Source of the DNA: Vibrio maritimus | Lineage (GTDB): Bacteria; Pseudomonadota; Gammaproteobacteria; Enterobacterales; Vibrionaceae | Assembly: GCF_021441885.1 (NCBI RefSeq) | Contig: NZ_CP090440.1 | Location: 310,001-374,000, forward strand | Reading direction: 5' to 3' | DNA: 64,000 nucleotides | Part shown: piece after piece, positions 1 to 8,934 of the stretch | Layout of the letters: each line of letters opens with the position of its first letter | How positions within the stretch are numbered: the first letter of the stretch is position 1 | The notes under the pieces: generated by a model | What the model saw: only the letters and a program-made list of their open reading frames with translations | The model's database searches: none | Told to the model about the DNA's origin: nothing | Translations under genes and position numbers: made by a program

Positions 1-889
1 TATCCTGTTCGGCGGTCTGACCTTGAGCAAACACCTCTCCCATCACCACTTTTTCTTCAAAATCATGACGTTCTGGATACGCCACCATTGGCAACAACCA
101 GTTGCCATCTTTAGAGCCCCACCAATTAGGATGGTTTTTCTCAGCGATGTGCCAGCCAGTAAACACACGAGCCAGGTTCTCAATATCATCCTGCGAATAC
201 GTTGGAATCAACTGCCCTTGGCTGTCAAGCTTCTCCGAACCATCTGGGTTTAGCTCATACAGACCGATACTAAACAGTTGCATCACTTCGCGCGCATAGT
301 TTTCGTCAGGATAACGATTACTCTCAGGGTCTGCCTTTTGATTTGCCATCATCGACAAGTAATCCCCCATGGCAGCATGCAGGGTCACCGATTCAATCAA
401 CTCTCGATAATTAGCAAATGCGTGTGTGATGAGCATGTCATAATAACTGGTCATCTCCAAAACGCGGCCATTTAAGCTAGCGCCGTATCGCGAAATCACG
501 AAGATCTCGCTGAGGGCGAACGCGACTCGTTGCCTAAGTTGATCGGGGGCATTCAAGCTAAGATCCCACCATACTGACACGCGATCAGATTGGTTGTAAC
601 TGTCTCGCCCATCCTCAAGTGGATACTGTTTGAGGCGGGTTAAGTGCAAGCTCGGAGCCATAGCGAGCTGCCTATTAAGCCATTTTGAGTAGCCGAGGTC
701 GGTTAATTCTTGATAAGAATTAGGCTTCGGACCAAATGTAGAGCGATAGAGAAGGTCGTAGCGTTGATCTTGTGTCAATGGATTAGGTTCACCTCCCGAG
801 TCCCCCTCTCCACCACATGCAGAAAGCAATGAAAGTGTGAGCAAACAGAGGCTCGATTTAAATGCGCGACGCTTTACTAGGGGGAACAA
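1..889 (-). CDS. DUF1800-family lipoprotein, 3' end outside window
   Basis: The minus strand is open from a TTG start at 889 to the window edge (about 296 codons). A TAAGG ribosome site lies 8 bases before the TTG and no ATG is available between the upstream stop and the signal peptide. The N-terminus has a basic stretch, a hydrophobic run and a lipobox (LLSACGG), so the product is probably an outer-membrane or periplasmic lipoprotein. The body (FGPKPN, RVAFALSEIFVIS, MGDYLSMM, DENYAREVMQLFSIGL, FTGW) matches my memory of DUF1800 proteins, whose biochemical role is unknown. No frame breaks were seen. The family call is fairly sure; the function is not. Confidence 0.75.
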   Translation of the reverse strand, partial: MFPLVKRRAFKSSLCLLTLSLLSACGGEGDSGGEPNPLTQDQRYDLLYRSTFGPKPNSYQELTDLGYSKWLNRQLAMAPSLHLTRLKQYPLEDGRDSYNQSDRVSVWWDLSLNAPDQLRQRVAFALSEIFVISRYGASLNGRVLEMTSYYDMLITHAFANYRELIESVTLHAAMGDYLSMMANQKADPESNRYPDENYAREVMQLFSIGLYELNPDGSEKLDSQGQLIPTYSQDDIENLARVFTGWHIAEKNHPNWWGSKDGNWLLPMVAYPERHDFEEKVVMGEVFAQGQTAEQD

Positions 890-1003
890 CTCAAAAACCT
901 TACTACGACAGAAGACTTAATCGGACACTAGCGAAGAACATTAAGTGCAACAATCTAGCCCGCCATAAACTGTGTCATGGATTCAAAATATTTCAACAAT
1001 TCA

Positions 1004-1600
1004 GGGCTTGTTGCAAAAAATGATGAGAGGCGAGCCTCGACTATTCACTTTCCATTTCTAGCTAAAAATCACCTCAACATTGAACAAACGATTCATTAAA
1101 GTGGAGCGCTCCCGTGCTAAAGTCTTCGGCTGTTTTTCTAGAGGGTAATAGAGGGTAATAACGCAGACAACGTCTAAGGAATTGATAGGCTGAGTGGCGA
1201 TTGCGTCTATGAGAGAAATAGAAATCCGGTGCTTGGCCGTGCTTATTGATGGCTCGATAAAGGTAAAGCCATTTACCTTTCACTTTGACGTAAGTTTCAT
1301 CCAGCTGCTAGGAAGAGTCTACATTAATCATTTGATAACGCTTCATTTTCTTAGGAAGTAGCGGCGAAAACTCAATAAACCAACGGTAGATAATCGAACG
1401 ATTTACTGAGTTCCCCCGCTCTTGCAGCATATCGCTGAGGTTGGCGCAACTCATTAGAGTAGTGCCGTACCATCGAATGCTCTACAAGATGATTTCCGGA
1501 GCAAAATGTTTTCATTTGAACTCGTTCGTCATTGATTTAACCAATCATTACTACAGACGATGATAGTTTCCGCTTAACGCTGATTTTTTGCAACAAGCCC
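1004..1600 (-). mobile_element. Decayed IS6-family element (internally deleted)
   Basis: The segment is bounded by an 18-bp inverted repeat, GGGCTTGTTGCAAAAAAT, at both ends. Between the ends the minus strand encodes broken pieces of the same transposase found at 56372 and 60304: the HTH part (LSDMLQERG, YRWFIEF), the QLDETYVKVKGKW segment and the FSHRRNR segment. In-frame stops interrupt it and the region after AYQFLRRCLRYY is deleted, giving 597 bp against about 860 bp for the intact copies. No target duplication is visible. It is a dead relic. Confidence 0.8.
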
Positions 1601-1744
1601 GTTCGATTGAACGCTGGCTCCTCAGTTGAGAGACCGATAACAAACAAGGACGCTACATAGGACTCCAAGCATGAACCTCGAATGGTCGACTGGGTCTCGA
1701 ACCCGCATTACGCAAGCATGAGGTAGCTTATTATAAATACGAAA
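1601..1744 (+). other. Non-coding left end of the IS110-type element; possible bridge-RNA relic
   Basis: This 144-base stretch lies between the IS6-type relic and the start of the IS110-type transposase and holds no convincing ORF. In the IS110 family a non-coding RNA (the bridge RNA, which pairs with target and donor DNA) is encoded in the element end next to the transposase gene, upstream of it in the IS110 group. By position this stretch is where such an RNA would lie. I did not derive a structure, and the transposase is broken, so any RNA here is probably a relic. Confidence 0.3.
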
Positions 1745-2548
1745 ATGAAGCAAAACATCAACGTTTAAGTTGATACAGGGAAAACACAATTAGATATCCA
1801 CATCAGACCGTTAGAACTCTTTTTCTCGGTTGAAAACAATCAAGAAGGTATCAAGGAAGCTCTGAAAATCATAAACAAACACAACCCTAAACGCATTGTC
1901 ATTAAGGCGACTGACCGCCTTGAAATGCCATTTATATTAGCGTGTGCCGAAGCCAAATTACCAATAGTTAGAGCCAACCCCGTGCACATTAAACGCTTCG
2001 CTGGCGCCATAGGTCGTAGAGCCAAAAATGACCGATTGGATGCTGAACTGATTGCCCACTTTGCTGAAGCAATCAAGCCCGAACTCACCGTTATCAAAGC
2101 TGAAAATATTCGTCTAATGAGTGGCTTAGTCATTCGGAAAAATCAATTACTCTCCATGCAAACGATGGAAAAGAATCGCATCCAAATCCTTCCTAAATCA
2201 CTACAATCGGCCATTAAATCAATACTAATAGCACTGAAAAAACAAATTGCCAAAATTGAAAGTAGGCTCATAAAGCTCATTGAAGACAGCCCAGAATATC
2301 AAGGAAAAAACACCATCTTGCAAAGTGTTCCAGGCATTGGAAATATTACAGCAGCTTCAATCATAAGCAACGTTCCCGAGCTTGGTTATATCACCAATAA
2401 ACAAGCGGCGTCTCTTATCGGAGTGGCACCTATTACACGAGAAAGTGGGCGCTACAAAGGTAAGCGAGTCATCCAAGGTGGTCGAACCCAAGTCAGAGCA
2501 GTTTTGCATATGGCGATGATGTCTGCTATGCAGGGCAATCAACCGTAG
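1745..2548 (+). pseudogene. IS110-family transposase, nonsense and 3' truncated
   Basis: Reading from ATG 1745, the frame meets a TAA at 1766 (codon 8) where functional relatives carry the GID/GVD residues of the DEDD catalytic domain. It then stays open to 2548. The protein shows the NDRLDAELIA motif, the MEKNRIQILPKSL segment and the Transposase_20 motif (SVPGIGNITAASIISNVPELG, read in parts; LIGVAPITRESG). The family C-terminal tail is missing after MAMMSAMQGN. The element would have encoded an RNA-guided recombinase. Both the early stop and the missing tail make it non-functional. Confidence 0.85.
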
Positions 2549-2616
2549 ACCAACCGACCTGACCTCCTGCTAAAATTTCAGTCGATTTTGCACTTTGGAC
2601 GAAAAGAACTTTATCT

Positions 2617-2727
2617 TTAACCGCGTTCCACTTTTGCCATTCCCCCAACGACAAATGACGTTGTGGCCACAAGTGCAAGTGTTGAGAATACTATGCTCAC
2701 AATTTGAATTATTTTGTCAACCTGCAT
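2617..2727 (-). CDS. 36-aa putative single-span membrane peptide
   Basis: A short ORF starts with ATG at 2727, with GGAG 8 bases upstream, and ends at TAA 2617. Its product has a hydrophobic run (IIQIVSIVFSTLALVATTSF) followed by a short charged tail, so it could be a small membrane protein. It lies just beyond the attC site, on the same strand as the deiminase cassette, where the next integron cassette gene would begin. It may be the truncated start of a longer cassette gene. No homologue is recognised. Confidence 0.35.
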   Translation of the reverse strand: MQVDKIIQIVSIVFSTLALVATTSFVVGGMAKVERG

Positions 2728-2821
2728 TCTTTAAACTCCATATCGAATTTATGTAAGATCAAATTTATAGAATAGGCTATATTCAGTATGAACACTTTCT
2801 TGCTGTGACTGAAAACCGATT

Positions 2822-2876
2822 AACCTAACGCCTCAAGCAGCGGTGCGGAGCATCCGCTGCCTTGACTTGTTATTAG
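2822..2876 (-). other. Integron attC recombination site (short, 59-be type)
   Basis: Read on the minus strand the site runs from TAATAACAA through GTCAAG, GCAGCGG, a small loop (ATGCTCCGCA), CCGCTG and CTTGAG to GCGTTAGGT. This is the standard attC layout: R'' box with core AAC, L'' and L' arms that pair imperfectly, and R' box GTTAGGT matching GTTRRRY. It begins 2 bases after the stop of the deiminase gene on the same strand, exactly where the attC of a gene cassette belongs. It would be recombined as a folded single strand by an integron integrase; no intI gene is visible in the window. Confidence 0.8.
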
Positions 2877-2877
2877 T

Positions 2878-4044
2878 TTACTCTCGATCTAAAACTTTAG
2901 TTATGCAGTGAACCGACCCGCCATTTTTGCACAACTCTTCGTAAGCACCTGATAGCATTGTTACATTAAAACCATGTTCATTAAATATAGAGGCCACTGT
3001 TTCATCTAGCTTTCGGCGATTTATACTTCCAGGTGCAACAGAGGAATAAGATGGTACATAAACATTCTTAGCTTCCCCAAAAACTTCAATTATGCAATTG
3101 TTATAACTCAAAAATGTACCTTGCGAATTTGAAATATTCCATAAATCCAACGGTATTCTAACTACTTCAAATTCAATGCCATTTTGACTATATCCAGACA
3201 ACCATTCTGCAGTTTTGTCAAAAGAACTAGCAATTTCCACCAACGGTGATTCTTGTTCCAGAACGCTTTTGGCAAGATTGACATCGCCAACAAATATTAG
3301 CTCCCTACCATTTTCAGATTTCCCTCCAAGGGTAATATACATGTCGATGTGAAATATTGGTTGATATGTTCCTTGAAATACATCAATTGGAAAGTTAACT
3401 GGATTATCGAATCCAAGCCAAATGATGTTCTCGACACCGAAAAGCTCTTGAAAACCTGAGGTGATTTGTTCATCAGTCTCTCCTGTTATTTTTCTGTTGT
3501 AGTGTAGATAATCACTGCCAACTATCACGTAATTGTCTCCAGCTAAAATGTTCCCTCCCTCAATGTGGTACTTTGTTACCTCTACTTGAATATTTGTTCG
3601 GGCTGCTATCTGTTCAGCAACGAAATTATCACCGTTACGAGTGAAGTCTAACGGTTCTATTAAAATTGAATTTCCCTCATCATCTTTCAAGCAGCAATAT
3701 CCATCCTGAGCCCAAATTGAATGCCAAGAGCTTTCTAATTCACATTCCCATATATTCCCTGAGATTTGTCTTATTAGCCTATTTACATGTGCAGGGTAAT
3801 TGACTCTAGCATTTATCAAGTTTAAATTGGTGTCAGGATCTAAACCGCTATTTAGAGCTGTTTGCTTAATAGATTGATGCGCTGAGTTATCAGCAAGGAT
3901 TATATATTCAATATTATTCCCCAAAGATTCAAAAATACCTTTATATCTCTGTAGAGTAATATCATTTGGTAGCGGGTTTGATTTTGGGTAAGTCAAGAGC
4001 ATTCTCTTAATTTCCCCATAAACTGATGACATTGGCTTTTTCAT
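2878..4044 (-). CDS. Agmatine/peptidyl-arginine deiminase-family protein (integron cassette)
   Basis: The product is 388 aa, of ordinary length for the PAD_porph/agmatine deiminase family (guanidino-group hydrolases of the pentein fold). Visible features are an N-terminal segment on migrating NAG-like residues (ILADNS), WAQDGYCC (the W-x-R/Q-D-x block), HIEGGNILAGDNYVIVG (the H-x-E/D-G-G-N motif), FHIDMYITLGG (catalytic-type FHxDM) and a late Cys region NGGSVHCITKVL that fits the family GGxxHCxT active-site cysteine. It is therefore probably catalytically competent; the substrate is unknown. An AGAGGAA ribosome site supports ATG 4044. It is followed directly by an attC, so it was probably acquired as an integron cassette. 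Confidence 0.75.
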   Translation of the reverse strand: MKKPMSSVYGEIKRMLLTYPKSNPLPNDITLQRYKGIFESLGNNIEYIILADNSAHQSIKQTALNSGLDPDTNLNLINARVNYPAHVNRLIRQISGNIWECELESSWHSIWAQDGYCCLKDDEGNSILIEPLDFTRNGDNFVAEQIAARTNIQVEVTKYHIEGGNILAGDNYVIVGSDYLHYNRKITGETDEQITSGFQELFGVENIIWLGFDNPVNFPIDVFQGTYQPIFHIDMYITLGGKSENGRELIFVGDVNLAKSVLEQESPLVEIASSFDKTAEWLSGYSQNGIEFEVVRIPLDLWNISNSQGTFLSYNNCIIEVFGEAKNVYVPSYSSVAPGSINRRKLDETVASIFNEHGFNVTMLSGAYEELCKNGGSVHCITKVLDRE

Positions 4045-4234
4045 AGTAATTTCCTCTATTGTTGTTAATTAGTAGGGTGCTACTTACTTATAATATAGAT
4101 TAGCACACACGACGTGCCCCTAACTTCTCCATGCCACTGTCCCTATCTCAAGGCAATGAGACGCCTATTTAGAAAGAAAATTCATCGGAATTAATGCCTT
4201 ATGTTACCTTTTATTGTATCAGCACTAACAACGA

Positions 4235-5596
4235 GCTATTGTCAAATGTGGTGTATGGAGATCATGCGGTAGCCTGTTGATGAGTCTCCATTTCTTTCAC
4301 TCCATCGATGAAGCAAACATCTTTCACAACATCAGTGAGGAGTTTAAAACCTCTTAGACGGCGCCATTTCGCCTCTGCACTGCGCATTAACTTATAAGCC
4401 ATCATCAGCGTCGTCTTTCTGTTTCCACAGTTTTTCGTTTTGTTCGTACGTAAGCGTACTGTGGCGAACATAGATTCTATTGGGTTCATCGTCCTAATGT
4501 GAACCCAGTGCTCTGCTGGATAATCGTAGAACGCCAGCATTTCAGCTTTGCCTTTCGCCAAGCAGTCCGTTACCTTCGGGTACTTGGCCTCGAAGCGTTT
4601 TTGGAAGGTTGGGAAAGCATGATAAGCTTCATCCTTGGTTTCTGCCATCCAGATATCTTGCAGCGCTTCTTTCACTCGTGATTGCACGCTTTTAGGCACT
4701 TTGCTAAGTACATTCGCCGTTTTATGCACCCAACAACGCTGTTGTCCAGCTTGCGACCAACACTTAGCGACGGCTTTCCAGAAGCCAAGCGCACTATCTC
4801 CGGTGGCGAGCTTGGGTGCTAATTGTAATCCTTGTGCTCGTAACTGCTCAATGAGCTCAGTCCAACTTGCTTCGGACTCTCGATGACCATCTAGAACACC
4901 AAGGACTTCTTTGCGTCCAGAGTCATCGACGCCAATAATGACGAGTAAACAGAGTTTGTCGTCCATCTTAACGTGGCAATAAACACCGTCAGCCCAGATA
5001 TAGACGTAGCGACGCTTGCCGAGGTCTCGTTTACGCCACTGCTCGAATTCTTCAAGCCATTGTGCCTTGAGGCGACAGATGCTATTGGCTGAGCGTCCTT
5101 TTGCATCCTTACCGAGCAGTAACTCAAGAGCAGGCAACATATCGCCTGTTGATATTCCCTTGAGATAGAGTAATGGAAGCAGTGTTGCTACGCTCTTTGT
5201 TCGCTTGAGGTACGGTGGTATCAAGTTGCTATTAAATTTAACGCCATTCCCTGAGCGATCGCGAATCTTAGGGATTTGTACATCCAAATCGCCGATACCT
5301 GTTTGTAATGTTCGCTCAGGCAGGAAACCATACGGACAATGGCTTGCTTCCCATCAACCAAGGTTCTTTGGTGTTGAGCCAATAACTGCTGAAGCTCAGC
5401 TTCAACAGCTTGTGCAATCAAATCTCTGGCCCCTTGGCGTATCAATTCAGTGAGCGGGTCTTGTGGTGTATTCAATGAAACAACAGTATTATCAGTCATT
5501 GCGGTGTACCTTTCTGTTAATTGTTCTGGCAGGAACTACACCAACAGATTACACCGCAACTTCCTTTCTCTTCCATACACCAGAAATCAGCATAGC
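4235..5596 (-). mobile_element. IS256-family insertion sequence
   Basis: Imperfect terminal inverted repeats of about 24 bp share GCTAT at the outer end and GGTGTATGG at the inner end (4235-4258 and the complement of 5573-5596). They enclose one transposase reading direction. The element is about 1.36 kb, normal for IS256. No target duplication was recognised at the flanks. It separates the integron-cassette area from the effector gene at 5820. Confidence 0.75.
4262..5499 (-). pseudogene. IS256-family (mutator-type) transposase, frameshifted
   Basis: Two minus-strand frames together give a full IS256 transposase of about 400 aa. The N-terminal part (DPLTELIRQGARDLIAQAVE, then LLAQHQ, DGKQAIVR) is in one frame. 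The rest, from about 5330, is in the next: IPKIRDRSG, WADGVYCHVKMDD, GVDDSGRKEVLG, TGDSALGFWKA, CWVHKTANVL, TMNPIESMFATVRLRT. A single missing base near 5330, just after the GTCCGTA codons, breaks the frame. The catalytic-domain residues (WADG, GDSALGFW, NPIES) are intact, so the inactivation looks recent. Confidence 0.85.
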
Positions 5597-5819
5597 TCTC
5601 AGAGAGCGTGCATTTCCCCTATCAAATCTAATCCGAACCTAGGAGAAAGAACATCATCATCCCCCTTTCAATGGTAAATGACGTTTATCAATGCCTAAAC
5701 CCGCATATCTTTATGTCAATATGTGATTTTCATTCAATAAATCATTTTAAGCTCAATATGTTACCTATGGCATAGTATCTAAAATGAAATCGTGAAATAT
5801 TTAATCAGGTCAAGGTGAT
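5597..5819 (+). promoter_or_regulatory. Upstream region of the pyocin-domain effector
   Basis: This 223-base gap between the IS256-type element and the effector start is AT-rich after 5700. It contains TGGCATAGTAT at 5769-5779, which could serve as an extended -10 element. AAGG, four bases before ATG 5820, is the likely ribosome site. No operator was recognised. Transcription may also come from the adjacent element. Confidence 0.3.
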
Positions 5820-8306
5820 ATGAACTATCGAGTTGTACGGTTCACAGAGTTAATGGCTTATGAGTTTGGACAAGTAGAAGGTGGCTTTAATGAACTCAAT
5901 GAAAGCGAGTTGAAGACGGCAATTCCATCAGGTATTGGGTTTAAAGCTTTCATGGAGCAGCTAAAGCAAGGACATCTTGTTTTATTGACGGACTCACCTT
6001 CAACACCGATGCTGCTTTCTGAGTCAGGCACTATGGGTGGAGCCAGAACGTGGGCTTTGAACTCTCAAGCTACAGATAACCTTGAGCCTGCTGCCCAAAA
6101 TGCATTGCTTGCTAGAACTCGAATGAGTGGAAGTAGCGCTGGCTACAGTCGAAGTAAGAGCTTACATCCTCCGTTGCCGATGCCAACGTATATTCCAGAG
6201 CCACCTATACCAGATTACTCGGATGAACCACCTAAGCTAAAGTATGAATACAGCTTTGAAATTGCGAGCTCTCAAGATTCGGTACGTAAAGCGGGTAACT
6301 GCCACTTTATTTTGACCAAAACAAAAAATGAAGTGGAGCTAGGGCGTTGGGCTGAAACAAAGGCAGAGCATGGCACCCGCTACACTATACAGACTGCATT
6401 TGATGAGCCTAAACGACTTGTCGCTCAAGTTGCTTCTCGTCCTATGGGTGTGTCACCCACACAATCCGTCAAAGTTAGGAATATCGGTGCACAAGTGGCA
6501 CATGAAGGGTTCATTCCAATTACACCTACCGTGCAATTGGGCGAACGATTAGGGTTCCCTACCGAAGGCTTTTATTATCACTTCCACGACAACCAGTTGG
6601 TACAAGAGTACCGTTTACAGGGTGATAAACGTTGGAGTTTTTATGCCACCCTAAGCAGGCATCAGCGTCTTGATCCAGAAAGAGGTTACAACACAGATCA
6701 AACAGCGATTCTGGTCTTTTGGAAGCTTGGGGGTAAAGTCGTCGAAAATCAGTATCTCGTTTACCTTGAAAGACAAATTACTCGCGATGAGTTAGATAGT
6801 TTGACCGACGATTGGTTGAATGAGCATGGGGTGAAGTTAGATATCCCTCAGCTACTTGAGGCGACCAAACACCCCATAATTAAACGAACTGAAGCAGCAA
6901 AACCAGCCGAACAAAAGCAACCAGAGCCAGTTAATCATATTGTTCAAACCGATCCCGAAACAGGTACACGAGAAACGTGGGCGAAGATTGCCAATCAATA
7001 CGGTCTCGCCCCGAAAGCTTTGTTGGATCTTAATCCGCAATATGACGCAGATCCGATGTCTTTATCGGTAGGTGATTCCCTGAATGTACAGAAGCCGCTA
7101 CCTCAACGTATTGAAAAGGAATCCGTTTATGAGATACCACCAGAGAGTCCTAAGCAATTTAACCAACCGTTGAATACATTTTATGGCTATACTAGCCACT
7201 GCTTAGCTGATACGTCAATAGTCGCAATTAGTCATGAAAAGTTGGTCGAAAAAGACATCCCTGTAGTTAACTTGAAAATATTGTCTAAGAAATCGAAAGC
7301 AACTGATTACGGCAAGCTGGCATTTTTGGCGTTGCCTGCGAGTACAGCAGGTTCTAATCTTGGGATTGTCAGTACTACGTTAGGGCAATGGAGCATTTCA
7401 GGTGAAGCATTAGGCAGCTTTGCGCGAGTTGGCGGAGGTTTGATTGCTGCGTTATGGCCTTCTCAGCTTGGGGATGGAACACTTGATGGCAACCCTGAGC
7501 TTACCGTGAGTGATTCCACTACGATGCGCGTCCGTTTCAATATGTACACCGATGAAAATGGCAAACAGCAAATTGTAGGCATCAAAACGGGCGAAGGTAG
7601 CGCATACGGTGATCGCGTGGCGAAGCGTGAGGCCGTGAAGCAAGGCCAACACTTTATTGCTGAGCTGGATAACGGCATCACTATTACGTGGACTCCTGAT
7701 GGCTCAACTGATGTTCTCACTCCCGATACCGTGCTGCCTGAGAATGACCAACTGGATGTTCATAACATCTGGGTTCGCCCAATTGAAGAGCATGAGCAAG
7801 AAATTGGCACGGTTCTCTACCCAGAAGAAGATCTAGCTGAGTATATTATCGCCTTTCCTGCTGATGCTGGCTTATCTCCACTGTATTTAGTTTTCAGTAA
7901 GCCTAAAGTAAAACCATTGGAGGTCGGAACTTACGGTGAGCTAGCACCTAGAAGTAAAAATGATGGTATGGATATTGACCACATTCCATCTCAGGCTGCT
8001 TTAAGAAGAGCAACAGAAAGTGCATTGCAGGGGCAAGCTCTTACTAAAGAGGAAGAACGTACGTTAATTAATACTGCTGCTGCAATTGCTATACCTCAGG
8101 AGGTTCATCGAAAGTGTAGTGAAACATACGGTGGTAGAAATCAGGCTGATAAACAGGAAATTGATGCAATGGATATAAAATCGGCGGTTGACTCTAATTT
8201 TGACGCTATTAAAGAGTGTTTGAAAAATGAAGGCTATAGTGATGAAGATTTAGAAAAGGCCAGAACTCAACTACATAAAATTAATATTAAAAATGGTTGG
8301 TATTAA
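5820..8306 (+). CDS. Modular T6SS-type effector: MIX-like/LysM/S-type pyocin/C-terminal toxin
   Basis: The 828-aa product has no signal peptide. Residues about 110-135 are Pro-rich. Residues 240-310 (ERLGF, GFYYHFHDNQL, then RWSFYATLS and LVFWKLGG) resemble the MIX marker region of Vibrio T6SS effectors. Residues 370-425 form a LysM-like repeat (ETWAKIANQYGL, LLDLNPQYD). Residues 528-700 match the S-type pyocin domain (GGLIAALWPSQLGDGTL, LSPLYLVFSKPKVKPLEV). The C-terminus carries DHIPSQAA (from 720) and VHRKCSETYG (from 762), shared with the two PAAR effectors at 21454 and 61528, and is the probable toxin, perhaps a metal-dependent nuclease. The immunity gene follows with no spacer. The domain layout is well supported, the toxin chemistry is not. 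Confidence 0.7.
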   Translation: MNYRVVRFTELMAYEFGQVEGGFNELNESELKTAIPSGIGFKAFMEQLKQGHLVLLTDSPSTPMLLSESGTMGGARTWALNSQATDNLEPAAQNALLARTRMSGSSAGYSRSKSLHPPLPMPTYIPEPPIPDYSDEPPKLKYEYSFEIASSQDSVRKAGNCHFILTKTKNEVELGRWAETKAEHGTRYTIQTAFDEPKRLVAQVASRPMGVSPTQSVKVRNIGAQVAHEGFIPITPTVQLGERLGFPTEGFYYHFHDNQLVQEYRLQGDKRWSFYATLSRHQRLDPERGYNTDQTAILVFWKLGGKVVENQYLVYLERQITRDELDSLTDDWLNEHGVKLDIPQLLEATKHPIIKRTEAAKPAEQKQPEPVNHIVQTDPETGTRETWAKIANQYGLAPKALLDLNPQYDADPMSLSVGDSLNVQKPLPQRIEKESVYEIPPESPKQFNQPLNTFYGYTSHCLADTSIVAISHEKLVEKDIPVVNLKILSKKSKATDYGKLAFLALPASTAGSNLGIVSTTLGQWSISGEALGSFARVGGGLIAALWPSQLGDGTLDGNPELTVSDSTTMRVRFNMYTDENGKQQIVGIKTGEGSAYGDRVAKREAVKQGQHFIAELDNGITITWTPDGSTDVLTPDTVLPENDQLDVHNIWVRPIEEHEQEIGTVLYPEEDLAEYIIAFPADAGLSPLYLVFSKPKVKPLEVGTYGELAPRSKNDGMDIDHIPSQAALRRATESALQGQALTKEEERTLINTAAAIAIPQEVHRKCSETYGGRNQADKQEIDAMDIKSAVDSNFDAIKECLKNEGYSDEDLEKARTQLHKINIKNGWY

Positions 8307-8735
8307 ATGAGTGTGTACAAAAAATTTATCGGAAAAAAATACAATGAATTACTCAAACAGGCGAACTTTTTAGCTTTGATTGGTGGTAATGTTCCAGAAG
8401 TATTGAATTCTAATAGTGATGTATTTTACATATGTGTTGGCTCATCTGGTATCGAGTTTAGGTTTGATCGCCAAACTTATGAGCTAACTACTGTTATCGT
8501 GACTAACTCAGCTTTTTATGGGGATGAGCTTAATTTGGTAGCAAACCGTTTTCAGGTAAGAAATGTTCTTGGTTTTCCGTCAAATGAACGGCCTGAGAAA
8601 AATATCCCTGTTCTCGGGAGAGTCGGCGCAATGGATGAATATACAGATGAGAGAGGGGTTTCTACACAAGTAGTGTATAGAGTAGGGTCTGATGATATTG
8701 AAAGGGTACATTATCAAAAAAAGGAGTATAGATGA
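8307..8735 (+). CDS. Probable immunity protein to the 828-aa effector
   Basis: The 142-aa cytoplasmic-looking protein starts at the ATG directly after the effector TAA (zero spacing), as expected for a co-translated immunity gene. Residues FYICVGSSGIEFRFDRQTYELTT, read in parts, and NVLGFPSNERPEKNI followed by GRVGAMDEYTDE correspond to the layout of the immunity proteins at 22977 and 63048 (LSFNRKNKCLQRISL; CMGSPYESKS; VDHYLMRRDVFG). From memory this resembles the DUF6392 group found beside S-type pyocin proteins. It would bind and block the effector's C-terminal toxin. The role is inferred from position and resemblance. Confidence 0.6.
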   Translation: MSVYKKFIGKKYNELLKQANFLALIGGNVPEVLNSNSDVFYICVGSSGIEFRFDRQTYELTTVIVTNSAFYGDELNLVANRFQVRNVLGFPSNERPEKNIPVLGRVGAMDEYTDERGVSTQVVYRVGSDDIERVHYQKKEYR

Positions 8736-8775
8736 GATATTATGTTTTAGGTATTTATATAGAAATAGTGAGCAA

Positions 8776-8934
8776 ATGAAAAGTAACATCTCGGAATACT
8801 CTCAATTAGATTTTTTCAATTCGTTAACAGAATTTACATTGATGATTATTATACTGAACAAGAGCATATCGATGCAGTTTTACACTTCGAAGAAATTACA
8901 GAGCATCCAGATGGGACAGATCTGATTTACAACC
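8776..8934 (+). pseudogene. Im9/colicin-type immunity protein fragment, frameshifted and cut by IS5
   Basis: From ATG 8776 the first frame reads SNISEYSQLDFFNSLTEF. After a single-base frame change near 8832-8838 the next frame reads IDDYYTEQEHIDAVLHFEE and ITEHPDGTDLIYN. Together these align with colicin E9/E7 immunity proteins (SISDYTEAEFLQLV; HFEEMTEHPSGSDLIYYP), including the conserved Y-Y end of that motif, where the IS5-type element interrupts. The C-terminal third is lost. These proteins neutralise HNH DNase colicins and pyocins, so it is an orphan immunity relic downstream of the effector. It is frameshifted and truncated, so it cannot be active. Confidence 0.75.
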
